From Platerodrilus igneus (Eukaryota > Arthropoda > Insecta > Coleoptera > Lycidae), in contig JARFIW010000884.1 of the NCBI GenBank assembly GCA_036346225.1, forward strand, positions 3,037,001 to 3,101,000: 64,000 bases of DNA, given 5' to 3'. The notes under the pieces are model-generated. The model did not search any database. It was given only the letters and a program-made list of their open reading frames with translations, and was not told where the DNA came from. Within the stretch, counting starts at the first letter, position 1. Each line of letters starts with the position of its first letter. Made by a program: the position numbers and the translations under genes. Of this stretch, positions 21,480-32,152 are shown piece by piece.

Positions 21480-23509
21480 TGTATGCCCGTAGAACGAAGC
21501 CCTAGCGGGCTGTCATAAATATTGCTCTGGTTTCGTGCATTAAATCGTGCCCCTATTTGAGCTGCTAGAACACTTGCTGAAGATAAAAAGAAACTCCACT
21601 AAATTTTACCTAAATAAATTTTTGAGTTCAAGCTTTGATTATGAAGTGTTCTAGTTGCGTATCTTCTGAAGATGCTTTCCAAACTGACATTCCACGGCTA
21701 GCTCTGCTCACTGCTTCTTCAGAGATACTCACTACAGTTACTCAGTACACACATAGTAGATGGGCCTATCCCAGAATCTTAATTCATTTTCCTCTGGTCC
21801 ATGGTGAGCTCAGTATAAACCTTTGTGTGCACAAATTTTTGCACTTAAAATCATACAAAAGACCCGTTTACCTCTTACATCTATGAAATATTATACGAGC
21901 ATTTACACCCTCAGATTTATAATAAAAAAAACTGTCCTTTACATATGTCAATAATATGAATTTTCGGTTCATAAAAATTTTCACCAAATTAAACTCAAAT
22001 CACTAATAATTTAAATAAATCATCACAAGCACAACAGTTTCGACAAAAAAATTCGTTACCTGGAGAATGTTTTTCTTCCAGATCACCGCCTCTGTAGATG
22101 CCTTCCAACTTGACTGCACGTACCTGGAGCACTCCATGTTGCTGCCTTCCATCATGAACACCAATCACATCTCGAACTCCTTGTTCACCCAAATCTTCAA
22201 CAATCCCTCTGGACTGCTTCCTAGGTCCAAACATAACCTCTTTTTCCAATCAATGTGCACAAGCACACTCATCAATTTGTAAATAATTCGCTACTTACAA
22301 GTCATCCTGCTTCAAGTATTACTATAATGATTTACTACGATTCACTCCGTTTCAACTAAGTTGCACCCACTTGTGCATTAAAACATTTGTAAATTGTAAA
22401 TCGGACTGCACGAGTCACGTGGTTTGAAGCTAGGATGTTCTTTTGTAGACTTGGAAAATAAGAGAAAGCATGCCGCCTCCAGCCGCGCTTATATAACCAC
22501 AGCCCCACTTCAGTTGCCTGTATTTTTGTTACCCATTCCTCGTAAATTTGCAAACGGCCACACTCAATTCCACAAATTACACTTGCATGTAAACACAACG
22601 GTCTTTTGAAAACTCAAAAATCGTCAATACAAACATTACATTACCGCGAAAAACTGTCTAACTGTGCCAATCGTCTAAATTTCTTTGAATTTCCACCCCT
22701 TTTGTTCGCCCCACATAAATACAATCACGCCTCTCGTGTGCGCGTTCATCCCTTGCACTCTCATAATAACATTTCTCAGCTTTGCCTTTCTTTATTACCC
22801 AGTGCCTGCGTTATTGCTGCTTTACTTGTAGTCCCTCTATTATTATATTGTTCACGGTTAATTTCCCTTCTTTTGTGTGCGCCTTGAAAAATCGATACCG
22901 TCGACAAACATGTTGCATCTTCGTCCCTCTTATTGGTTTTTAAAGTATACTTGTCTGACAAGCGCATGAAAGTGTTTGTCACCTACACACCTGATATGTT
23001 GCATCTGCCTCTGTTACGTATTAAGTGTTATCCGTCTCCTAATTTTATCGATGTTTTCAACTAGTCGACTGTTGCTGCTAGCCTTGCATTTTTCCCATAA
23101 CATATTTTACTTGGAATTATATCCTCAACGTAAACTAGCTGTACAAAAACCGTTTATTTACCCCAACTTCAGTTCTATGAAATTCTCGACTGGTTTTAAC
23201 GTTCGTTGAAATCTTTAGCTTATGCTGTATTTAATAAATATACGTTGCTTAAATTATGGATTTTATACTGAAAAGCTTTAATACTAATAATCTTCGTACA
23301 CAATTTTCGATCTTGTCATCGATCTTAATTGTTGTCCTTGTACTAAATTAACGCAAACAAATTAAACCTACATTATAATATGCAATTTTATCCTACTCTA
23401 ATTATATTGAAGCGTTTTAAATAGTTTGTTAATTTTTATATACAGGGTACCTATAGATACGTAAATGCTTGACCTATTTACACATACCTAAGCCTACCCA
23501 ATCACAGTA
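21478..23509 (-). repeat. 3' LTR of Gypsy E1 (about 2.03 kb)
   Basis: It is bounded on the inner side by the polypurine tract, by analogy with E2, and on the outer side by GC next to a (TA)n run. It is much longer than most Gypsy LTRs. Apart from the ends and general layout it is clearly diverged from the E2 LTR. Confidence 0.55.
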
Positions 23510-23585
23510 TATTCCCCCTATTTGAATGCACAGACAAACAAATACTTAGTTTTATTTACATTCAAATAAGAAGCATGCTACCTAC

Positions 23586-23940
23586 TAACTATCCCTATAT
23601 AATATTTACACACACCTATCTATTTCCCTATCTCTACTTACAACTATCTATCCAACCTATCACTATTTATTTATCCTATCTCTACCTATTTCTATCTATC
23701 TATACCTATCTTTATTTATTTAACCTAACCCTATCTATTCAATCTATCTCTATTTATAACTATCTATTCACACCTATCTTTATTTATCCTATTTCTACCT
23801 ATTAACCTATCTTTATCTATAACTATCTATTCACATCTATCTCTAATTTATTTGAATCTAACTCTAATTATCTCCTATCTCTATTTTCCATTCTCTATCT
23901 ACACCTATCTCTAATTATTTAAATCTAACTCTTTTCTTTA
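23586..23940. repeat. CTAT-rich low-complexity tract
   Basis: Irregular repetition of CTATCTATCC/CTATTTATTT words runs for about 350 bp. E2 has a comparable, longer tract at 55890-56350 in the same position between pol and the 3' LTR, so it is an ancestral part of the family. Confidence 0.85.
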
Positions 23941-24155
23941 TTCTCCATGACATCCTCCTCACATATTTGATAAATCACACCTTTGTCTTTACTCCTATGT
24001 CTATAACTCTTATCCTCATTACTTCATAAAAAATAAAATTATCCTCAACGTCCTGACTCTTAAATTGCTCATCTCCCCCTATACTTGTGTGTTTTTTTGT
24101 ATTTATTTCTATTGCATTTGATGTGGACAAACCATACAGTACTATTTTACTATAA

Positions 24156-24811
24156 TTACCTTTTTCTCTCTATGGAAAACCCCGTATACCTTCTAGAATC
24201 TTTGTGTAGTGGAATTAACCAGAAAGAATTCCTTAAGTCCAATTTACTAAAAACAAATTTGCCACTTAGCCTCGTTAAAAGGGTGCTCATGTACAGTAGA
24301 CAATGAAATTGTGGTTTCGTCCGCTGATTAATCTTCCTTGCATCCAAACATAAACGAATACTATTATCTTTTTTCTTCACCACAACCAATGGATTTAGAA
24401 AATGTGTGTTTGAGAACTCAATTATGCCATCGTTCAACATCTTCGTTATCTCTTGATTCACTTGTTCTCTATATGCTGCAGGTATTGGATATATTTTTGC
24501 ATTAAAAGGTTCAGAATTATTTACTTCTAAAACATGCTCGTAACTTAACGCTGTGCTCGCCCCTGCCCCTACTAATTCAGAATGTTTATTCAATAACGCT
24601 TGTACCTCTTCTAATTTCTCTTCTGGGCATTTAATTGTGTCAATCTCCTTCACCTCTCCTTCATCTAATCCCATAACATTAATACATAAACCGTGTCACT
24701 CTCTGTGACTTCATAACTTGCCTTCCAGGGCAATATCCTGTCCCTAATTCTAACCACCTTCCTCTCCATATCTATTATTAATCCCAACTTTACCATACAA
24801 TCAACACCTAT
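24156..24811 (-). pseudogene. Gypsy E1 pol: protease end and reverse transcriptase fingers
   Basis: It opens with the protease end GVDCMVKLGLIIDMERKVVRI (in E2 also followed by a RILPWK-like stretch), then the linker LLNKHSELVG, and RT motifs NPLVVVKKKDNSIRLCLDARKIN and FSKLDLRNSFWLIPL up to RRYTGFS. The palm catalytic motif, thumb, RNase H and integrase do not follow. Instead a short unrelated-looking tail with FKSQD...SWRIKKRVRFK leads into the low-complexity tract, as in E2. The upstream end is cut at 24811. There is one frame change near 24680. The polymerase cannot be active. Confidence 0.75.
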
Positions 24812-25085
24812 AGTTATTTCTAAGAGTAGGTAGAATAACTATAACAATTTGTAATTGCGTTTATTATTTTTAAGACGCGTTTCAGTCATCAGGACCATTA
24901 TCAATTGTTCTAAAACTTAATTGTAGATTGCGTATTTAAGCTAAAGTAAAACATTTAAACATTTGTCACAAATATAAAAATTCTCTGAAAATTGTTATAT
25001 CATAAAAATAAAATGTTGTTTTTTGTTTAAAATTACAAGAACGAAGAACACTTTAAAAAGTAAACGAATGTAATAATAATAATTA

Positions 25086-25090
<5 letters not shown>
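24812..25090 (-). other. Penelope-like terminal sequence (candidate)
   Basis: On the minus strand GTCCTGATGACTGAAACGCGTC (about 24880-24901) resembles the CTGATGA...GAAACGCG phrase common in terminal repeats of Penelope-like elements, which often hold hammerhead-type ribozymes. A proper stem II is not visible between the two boxes, so a working ribozyme is doubtful. A Penelope-like coding tail lies on the other side of the solo LTR (27905-28575). Confidence 0.35.

Positions 25091-25091
<1 letters not shown>

Positions 25092-25138
<47 letters not shown>
25092..25138. repeat. (TA)n tract before solo LTR
   Basis: A TA run of about 47 bp ends exactly at the LTR start TACTC at 25139. Confidence 0.95.
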
Positions 25139-25140
<2 letters not shown>

Positions 25141-27614
25141 CTCAAATTTAGACCAGGGTAGAAAATTAATTAACGACATCAAATAATTTTAATCAAATTT
25201 TATTTGATAATACGCGTTATTAAAACCGTGGAGCATAAAAATTTATTCGTTTCATTAAAAATAAGGGATTTAAATTATTCACTAGACGCTTTCTATAAAA
25301 AGAAGCAGAATTAAAATGATCAACGTGTATTTAATCTAATTGTTCCAAGTACTAAAACTAGCGAGAAATTACGTGCGAAATTTATATTAATTAATTCAAT
25401 TTTTAAGTAACGGGTATTAAACAAAGTGTACAGATAATAATTAATATTTAATTAGTATTCGCTAAAAAGTAAAGGGTAGAAGTCAATGCCATTCATTATT
25501 ATTTTAATTGGAGTTAATTGAACCATTAGTAATATATAATATGCATAAAAGCTTTTATCTACTCCTATTTAGTTATAATACCATTATTCATATACTTTTG
25601 AACAAGTAATAGCGTTCATAATTAAACACCGTGAGTTATGAGTGTGAGTTATAATAACTCACGCTTCCAGCTTATATTTCTATTTAATTACCTACCAAAA
25701 ATATCAAAGTAGCCATGCTCATTGACATTTACGTAATGTCAAACAAATTTGTACTATAATTTTTTTAAAATAATCTTGATTACATGTGTTTATTAAAACT
25801 TGTTACTGTGCTTATAGTCGTAGATAATTTATAGTATTCAACATACGGTAATGGCAATAACTCACTTGATGAATTACGGCACTCGCCTTCGGCTCGTGCC
25901 GCAAACTTCATCTGCGTGAGTTATTGCCTACATTACCGTATGGTGAATAATATACTATTAAAAACCCAATAATACGTGGAATATCCAAATCGTAGAAGTA
26001 TTACGATTGAACACCTGCGTATTTTTAAATATCACGTTCTGTTTAATTTGTTTCAATAAACATGAAAATTCTGCGTATATTGCAAACGGTCGGATAAACC
26101 GTAGCTTATATTAACGGGAAGGCTAGATACGGGGTTATTTAACTCAAATAGGGATCCACGTGGATTGAAATAACCGATAGTAAAGAATATCGATTTGTAC
26201 CACTCAGAACAGGGTAGATAGAGACGGATAATATGCGCAAGGCAGAGACACGGATAATAAAAGGCGTGATTTGAGCAACGTCACTGGGTTTGCGATTGGT
26301 GCAAATAAGTTGCAGATATGAGAGGTGAAAACATAACAATTTCTATAGATAATTAATTAGTTGTTCGCAGACGCGTTGCGAGCCGTGTGAAAATTTCTTA
26401 GATTTTCAACTGACGCGAGTGCAAATTTAGTAGAAGCGCTGTGCCGGACTGTCGAAAAGGGAACATAGAATGCGAAATTCTAAAAACTGTCAGTCGCGGG
26501 ACAAATCCGACGTGCAAGCGGGCCGTTATATAAACCCGTGTTTATAGGAGTTTCGCTCTCTTAGATTTTCGATTTTATTCAATACTGTAAACAGTTTGGC
26601 TCTTAGATTTTTGATTTTGTTGAATACTTTAAACAGTTCGCTTTTTATTTTTTTGATGTTATACGATACTGCAAGCTGAATAGGTGCTACGATACAAGTT
26701 AGTATGCATTGGTGCACTTAGAGAAGATACAAGTAACGATAAATAAATAAACAAAAGTAGGCAGTTTTGGGTATAGCGTGAAAGAATTATGAATTTCTGT
26801 GCTATTTTTCGGGGGTGTTAATAATCAAATGTTATTCGTAAACGTGATTGCATCCACAAAGCAAGATTTAGATATACATAGATGAGTTCCTGAGAAGCCC
26901 TGAAACAATTTAGATGAATGGTGGTGTAGAAAAATTTTAAAAGCGGTCAGAATCTGAAGCCGTAAACATAAACCAGCTGGAATGGTGGGATGAGCAAGTC
27001 CGATGTACATTGAAGCCACGAGTGCAGTAACCTTCAGGTAAATTATACAATTTTGTTCGATCTTTGATGTTTTGGTGTGTATTGGATATCTTAATAATTT
27101 GTTTGATAAAAATGGACAGTAGTGAATTTGTATAAACGACAAATTTTTAATTTTAAGGTAAAATTTTCTTGATTAAGTAGAAAGGAGTATTTAGCAGTTT
27201 ATGTTTTGATTATGATGAAAATTTGAGCTCAATTAGACTAACCTGTTTAATTAACGTAAAGGGGTGGGAGATGCTCCCTTTTATTCAGACTTAGGTCTGC
27301 ACATATTGTTAATTTAATTAGTATGCATCCTACAAGGACTCTAATTCTGGATGCAAATTAAAAATGATGACAAATTTAAAATTGAAATGTTATGATACTG
27401 AAATTTATGCTGAAATTTAATTTTGAAATTTTAATGTATTATGAATATTGATTTAAATTGAGATAACGTTGATGTTTGTAGTAGGAATGTGTTTTTTTTT
27501 TTTTATGAATGAGGATGAAAGTTTTAACTAGGTGAGCAGCCGAGGCGGAAAGAGTAAAGAGGCGATTATCAGCAGAAAGTACCAGTTCCCGTGACCAAAG
27601 GAGCATTTCACAGC
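25139..27614 (+). repeat. Solo LTR related to Gypsy E2 (2.48 kb, with a foldback insert)
   Basis: It starts TACTCAAATTTAGACCAGG, matching the E2 LTR start in reverse orientation, and ends TTTCACAGC at 27614, where AT-rich (TA)n-like sequence follows. Internal blocks match E2 in order: GAACACCTGCGT near 26010, AAAGGCGTGATTTG near 26259, ATTTTCAACTG...GCGAGTGCAAA near 26400, and AGCAGCCGAGGCG near 27535. No internal region follows, so recombination between two LTRs probably removed it. It exceeds the E2 LTRs by about 400 bp because of the foldback insert near 25590-26010. Confidence 0.8.
25590..26010. mobile_element. Foldback / MITE-like insert with long hairpin
   Basis: This stretch is absent from the equivalent place in both E2 LTRs. 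It contains a perfect palindrome GTGAGTTATAATAACTCAC (25644-25662) and, at 25830-25957, a nearly perfect inverted repeat of about 60-nt arms. That repeat carries the same CAATAACTCAC motif and has a GGCACTCGCC-TTC-GGCTCGTGCC centre. It encodes no protein. The structure suggests a non-autonomous foldback element. Exact ends are estimated from the alignment gap. Confidence 0.6.
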
Positions 27615-27904
27615 AATATATATATTGAATAGTAAACATTCACAGATCAACCCTATTTATCGGCAAAAATACTACTTCACAAGGGCGGAAAGAAAATTGA
27701 ATTTTATACGTATTTGGATTACTTTGCGCTGGCAATCCAAGAATTATTTAAAACATGAATTACATACATTTAATTTAGTTTTGATAAACATAACCTGACT
27801 TGTTGAATAACGGTGGCTAATATTCCGTGTCTGGTGTAATGTGCTTTTTGTTATAAAATCAATCACATTAAAAATACTAAACAAAATGGCTGCTTTCAAC
27901 TGTT
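27615..27904. other. AT-rich spacer
   Basis: Nothing coding is seen between the solo LTR end and the Penelope-like reading frame. Confidence 0.5.
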
Positions 27905-28575
27905 ATATACACAGACATCAATATTTCTTTATCTAAATCGAACTATAATCAAGAAGTTAATATAATAAAACAAATAGCAATTAACAATGGATATAACCCG
28001 AATCTTGTTTCTAAATTGATCAATAGTATACAGAATAAGAAATTCATTCAACAAGTTTATATCACCCCCATTGAAAATAAATCCGAAAAACATTTCATTT
28101 CAATTCCCTTCATAGAATCTAACCTTAATAACAAAATCAAAAAAGCAATAGAAAAGTATAGCAACTCAATCTCTGTTTCATTTAAATCATGTAATGTATT
28201 GAAACAACATTTAGTTCACGCTAAAGACCCTATTGAACTATTGTCAAAAATGGTGTATATAGATTAAATTGTGGATATTGCCAGGCCACCTATATTGGTA
28301 GAACTTGCAGACCACTGAGGGTTAGAATAAAAGAACATTTGAATAAATCGGATAAATCAGCTTTTGATCATCACTTATCTTACAATAAACACACTCTCGA
28401 ACCTAATTTGTATTCGAAATTAATACATAATATTACCTCAAAAAACTTTAATAGACTTGACTTTTTTAAAGATCTTAAAATTGAAAGAGAATTACTAAGA
28501 AATGACACTTGTTTAAATACCCAAATTAATCTTAATAGAAATTTTATGCCAATTTACAAACGTCTAAATTGATTG
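27905..28575 (+). pseudogene. Penelope-like element C-terminal part with GIY-YIG endonuclease
   Basis: The frame reads NIIKQIAINNGYNPNLVSKL, typical of the linker after Penelope reverse transcriptase. It continues to FIESNLNNKIKKAI and VSFKSCNVLKQHL. After one frameshift near 28245 the GIY-YIG nuclease follows: NGVYRLNCGYC then ATYIGRTCRPLRVRIKEH (about 28250-28345), with a conserved His-containing end (SAFDHHL...HTLE). This nuclease cuts the target DNA for Penelope-like elements. The polymerase domain is absent (5' truncation at about 27905), and the frameshift breaks the nuclease, so it is inactive. Confidence 0.8.
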
Positions 28576-29066
28576 ATCCCCATTGGCTTAAAAAACATCA
28601 AATACACTTGATTTATTTTCATTAATTTTACTGCAGTGATCCACTTTTCGGATCGCACTCCTTAGTTGTCACTATACAGAAATCTAACTATTTGTCCTTT
28701 TCGACTTCATCAACGACACAGAGAAGATGTAATCCAATTTTATTGGAACAATCAATTATTTAACTAGTCTTTATTGATGTGATATTAGTTTCATAAGTAA
28801 AATATCCTATACATAATGTAATAGTTTGATGGATTATATATTTTTAAGTTGACAGTAAGTAACTATCGTAAATTTTGATTTATATAACTTTCGCATGCTT
28901 ACTTGTAGTGGCACCGAAAATGGCTAACGCCGAAAGCGCTCTGCTGTAATTTTTAGAAAGATTTTTTAAATATTATATTATTTTGCACGAGAATACTCTC
29001 TTTTAGATTTTATTGAAAAGTTCGTGTACACAGTCAAGAATTAACTCTTCATAATATAATAGAAAT
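28576..29066. other. Downstream flank, possibly Penelope 3' end
   Basis: AT-rich. A segment at 28910-28945 (GGCTAACGCCGAAAGCGC) contains a GCCGAAA box like those near Penelope-like terminal ribozymes, but a complete motif is not visible. Confidence 0.3.
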
Positions 29067-29910
29067 TGTTACGTGCCAAAAATTTCGGCACTAGACATTT
29101 TTAATTAAGTTTTAATATGTGAGAATTTTGCGCCATAAATTTAAAAAGACTTGTGTGCGTATTTCCGTCACTTCAGATAGCGCGTTGCGCGAGGTTCGCG
29201 CCGACGCGTGTGGACGAAAGGATAGTGGGGGATTTCCGAAAGACGCGTGAGGATTAGCTACCAACTGTCATTAGTGGCGCGCGTACCGCGTTTACGGGAC
29301 TGTAATAAACCAAACCTACACACATTGTCAAAGAAGCCAGACACCGCCCCCCCCCCCCGAACGGTAACAAGTTCCTTTTTTATGTAGGTGTTGGAAAAAG
29401 CGAACATTCCAATCGGTTACCCCATTCTGGCTTTAACGAAAACCGAGCGTTCCTATTGGTCGGGGGCGCGCTGCTCTTGATTCACAACTTGCGGTGTTTG
29501 TTTATAAATATAGATCTGTATGTTGCACGTGTCTATGTCTCTGTTTTGTTGTTGGTACTGGTGGCCTGATAATCGCTTTCTTTCTCTGTCCTTAAGAAAT
29601 CGAAGTTGTTAATCTTAATACCAATGTTGAATAGGTACTTACCATTTTTTACAATCAATGAATTCACTTTTAAATCACTGCACTTTTCTAAATACTAAAC
29701 TGAAAAATGACTACCAATAAACTGAACAATTAACATGGACTTCCTCAGGTGAGTTCTTTTCAACTAACTGTAAACTTAAATATTAGCAAGCAGCAAAGTG
29801 TAGAAATTAAGTGTTAACGGAATGCTTCTACCTTACAACTACCAAGAAATTGGTCAATAATAACATATTCTAGGAAATTCTTAAATAAATCTTAAAACTG
29901 GTGTAAGGGT
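29067..29910 (+). repeat. LTR related to Gypsy family A
   Basis: It starts TGTTACGTGCCAAA and follows the family-A LTR for its first about 180 bp (shared TTCGCGCCGACGCGTG near 29189-29205, and a CGTATTTCCGTCA block), then diverges. A 13-nt poly-C run occurs near 29348. The right end is unclear: sequence near 29901-29926 (GTGTAAGGG, then TACATTATAACAACACA) may be the LTR end plus a leader start. No internal genes follow, so it is a solo or truncated LTR. Confidence 0.6.
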
Positions 29911-29926
29911 ACATTATAACAACACA

Positions 29927-30457
29927 ACTGACCCTATATAAACATATTAAAATGTATAGGTTCTCTTTTAAATACACAATAGAACAGACAAGGGATCGAC
30001 AGGTATACACATTATTAGCTAAATACATTACTTTCTTTGAATTCAGGGGATGAGGTTTCTATGCTGTGCTGTAATGTTTAAATTAACAAAGGATTATTCT
30101 TTGCTCTAAAATAAATGTTGTTCTAACCATCCTAAATAGCTAAGGTAGAAACTCCCGAATAAAGGTACTTAATTATATATTTAAAATTTAAAATGATTGA
30201 TTTTTGTTGGATTAGCGTAAGAAAGAAGAATAAAAGTACGGATTTTGCTACTTCTACCTTTGTTGTTGGTATCTGCCGGTATCCGCTTGTTAGTATGTAC
30301 ACGTGCCGGCGTCTCCATCGACAAATAACATACTTTATGTCGTTTGTGGTTGTTCATACCGAAGAAGTGGAAATCTTAATCTAGCCGTTTCGCCGCCCTT
30401 TTATTTGGCCGCCTGTTTTTTTTTGCACACATTCGCCACATAGTCGGCACGGCCCTG
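29927..30457. other. No recognised gene
   Basis: Mixed AT-rich sequence with a slightly GC-richer block at 30260-30450. No convincing coding or RNA feature. Confidence 0.5.
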
Positions 30458-30536
30458 CTTGTAAATAAATTAAGATTTCATATCTTTTTCCACAAACTGG
30501 GTAGTACTTGGAACTGTAAATACTTTATCAAAAAAG

Positions 30537-30543
30537 TATAAAT
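30537..30543 (+). promoter_or_regulatory. TATA-like box upstream of LRR gene
   Basis: TATAAAT lies 122 bp before the start codon and is conserved in the duplicate. Alternatively, TGCTTTCAG at 30650-30658 could be a splice acceptor just before the ATG, implying an upstream 5'-UTR exon. Confidence 0.35.
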
Positions 30544-30665
30544 AACTGAATGGGTTTTACTGTACAACATTATGTGCAAGCATATAAATTTAAAAATATA
30601 TTTATTATCATTTTGATAACTTGATACAGACTATGAACTAAATCATATTATGCTTTCAGTATAAA

Positions 30666-31850
30666 ATGTATTTAAGTCTATGCTTGTTGGTTTTGATCAT
30701 TCCTCTATATACTGATGCTGATTTTAATACATGTTTAGATGTTAATGGTACAGTACTTTGTGTATACCTAGAGCATGTATATAATTCTGACAAAGAAAAG
30801 TGGCGAGAATTAACAATAGAGAACAACCAACGACCTGTTAATGAAGTGGTAGATAAAAGGCTTTCAATATGTTATTTCGAGGGTGCTGTAGATTTAGAAA
30901 TCTTAACACTTGTTGGATGTGTAAGTGAAATTGATGAAAGCGCGTTTATATGTTTACCAAACTTAAAAAACGTTACACTATATAATAATAATATTAAAAC
31001 CTTTGGAAAATCAGCGTTTACGTTTGATTCAATTATCGATACATTGGATTTGCAGCACAATAATATCGAGTATTTTACTAATACAGATATTTTTAAGGAT
31101 ACACAAATATCAACAATAAATTTATCATTTAATAAGATTAGACGACTTTATAAACAAACACTGTTAGTTGCAGGATTGTACAATATAATTATAACAAATA
31201 ATGCAATTTCAAGAATAGATGATTACAATATCTTTACACCATTTTTGAGACATTTGAATTTAGCTCACAATGGTTTGTATTACATTGAAGGACATTCTCT
31301 AAATGATTTACAACTTCTGGAAGACTTAGATCTGTCTCATAATGCTTTTACCAATTTTACAACAAGATTTTCACTTTACGAATTGAAAACATTAGACTTG
31401 TCTTATAACAGCATCGTTTCTATTAGCACGGAGGCATTTATACAAATGTTTAAATTGCAGCAGCTCTATCTTAATAATAATAAGTTAACAAGCTTACCCT
31501 CAAATACCTTTCTATCTCAAAGGTTATTGCAGGTGTTGCACTTACATCACAATTTTCTACAAAACTGGACGTTTTTATACAGTAATATAAAAAAAATTAT
31601 CCGAGAAATATCAATTGAACAAAATCCTTGGCCTTGCGATTGCTTAGACGAACTTGAAATATTTTTGGCAGCAAATAGTATTAATCAGACACCATGCGAT
31701 CGCAATTATGCAGGTAATGGGCAGTTTCCAGTGTGTATTGCAGTCGCTAGTATAGGAAATCGATATGGAACCTGTACTACACAAGGTATGACAGAAAGTA
31801 TTCGAAAACAATTTTTCGATTTAGTTACAACATATAATTGCAAATCATAA
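30666..31850 (+). CDS. Secreted leucine-rich-repeat protein (394 aa)
   Basis: This is a single open exon. Residues 1-18 form a signal peptide (hydrophobic LCLLVLIIPLY, likely cleavage near TDA/D). A cysteine-containing N-terminal cap follows (C23, C32, C69, C85, C96), then about nine LRRs with the LxxLxLxxNxI core (for example 100-110, 124-134, 148-158, 194-204, 218-228, 240-250, 264-274 and 288-298). A C-terminal cap has NPWPCDC (C324, C326) pairing with C344, C357 and C370. Several N-glycosylation sites are visible (near 27, 102, 230, 300 and 340). There is no transmembrane segment or GPI-like tail, so it is probably secreted. Such proteins bind ligands in recognition, adhesion or immunity; the specific role is unknown. 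The start is the first ATG after an acceptor-like TTTCAG. The frame is intact, unlike its duplicate at 48616. Confidence 0.85.
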   Translation: MYLSLCLLVLIIPLYTDADFNTCLDVNGTVLCVYLEHVYNSDKEKWRELTIENNQRPVNEVVDKRLSICYFEGAVDLEILTLVGCVSEIDESAFICLPNLKNVTLYNNNIKTFGKSAFTFDSIIDTLDLQHNNIEYFTNTDIFKDTQISTINLSFNKIRRLYKQTLLVAGLYNIIITNNAISRIDDYNIFTPFLRHLNLAHNGLYYIEGHSLNDLQLLEDLDLSHNAFTNFTTRFSLYELKTLDLSYNSIVSISTEAFIQMFKLQQLYLNNNKLTSLPSNTFLSQRLLQVLHLHHNFLQNWTFLYSNIKKIIREISIEQNPWPCDCLDELEIFLAANSINQTPCDRNYAGNGQFPVCIAVASIGNRYGTCTTQGMTESIRKQFFDLVTTYNCKS

Positions 31851-32015
31851 AACCTGTAACAAAAGGGAAAGAGTGAAATACTAATTTTATTAGTGCTGAA
31901 GTGAGAGTGTACCAGTGAATTTTCTTATAATAAGGGCGTTAGCTAGTAGTCTGTGGATCACTAATTTATATTTAAAAAATCATCCACAGTAAACACAAAA
32001 TTTAATAAAGAAAGG
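31851..32015 (+). terminator. 3' UTR with AATAAA signal of LRR gene
   Basis: An AATAAA-type signal occurs at about 32003-32008 (TTTAATAAAGAAAGG), 155 bp after the stop, and is conserved in the duplicate near 49950. Confidence 0.5.
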
Positions 32016-32152
32016 ATATAAAATACAAGTTTAACAACCTTTGTTTTTATATTTACAAATCACACAAGGATAAACTAAAACCTAATAGAATTAAAACTAA
32101 TAGAATTTCAAACATAACTGAGAAGCGAGTACCAGCTTTGGTATATGAAGGT

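Larger units (their letters stand above)
21478..24811 (-). mobile_element. Gypsy E1: 3' LTR, low-complexity tail and truncated pol
   Basis: On the minus strand a pol fragment (24811-24156) is followed by a low-complexity region (23940-23586), a polypurine tract CAAATAGGGGGAA (about 23510-23522) and a long LTR (23509-21478). The LTR starts TACTGTGATTGG and ends ACAGC at a (TA)n tract. The order matches the complete relative E2 at 53.7-60.9 kb. The 5' half (gag, start of protease, 5' LTR) is missing: similarity stops at 24811, where Penelope-like sequence begins. Confidence 0.65.
30458..32152 (+). repeat. 1.7-kb duplicated block holding LRR gene copy 1
   Basis: This block aligns without large gaps to 48410-50105, both about 1,695 bp and roughly 95% identical by eye. 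It includes about 200 bp upstream, the whole coding exon and about 300 bp downstream. Similarity starts at CTTGTAA and stops at GAAGGT in both copies. Upstream non-coding DNA is included, so this is a DNA-level duplication, not retroposition of an mRNA. Confidence 0.85.

Noticed and set aside
23575..23805. 76-aa ORF in the CTAT-rich tract
   Set aside because: It is a translation of low-complexity repeats (YLY/TY-rich) without coding character.
24880..24901. Functional hammerhead ribozyme
   Set aside because: CTGATGA and GAAAC boxes are present but only two bases separate them, leaving no stem II. Kept only as a Penelope-like landmark.
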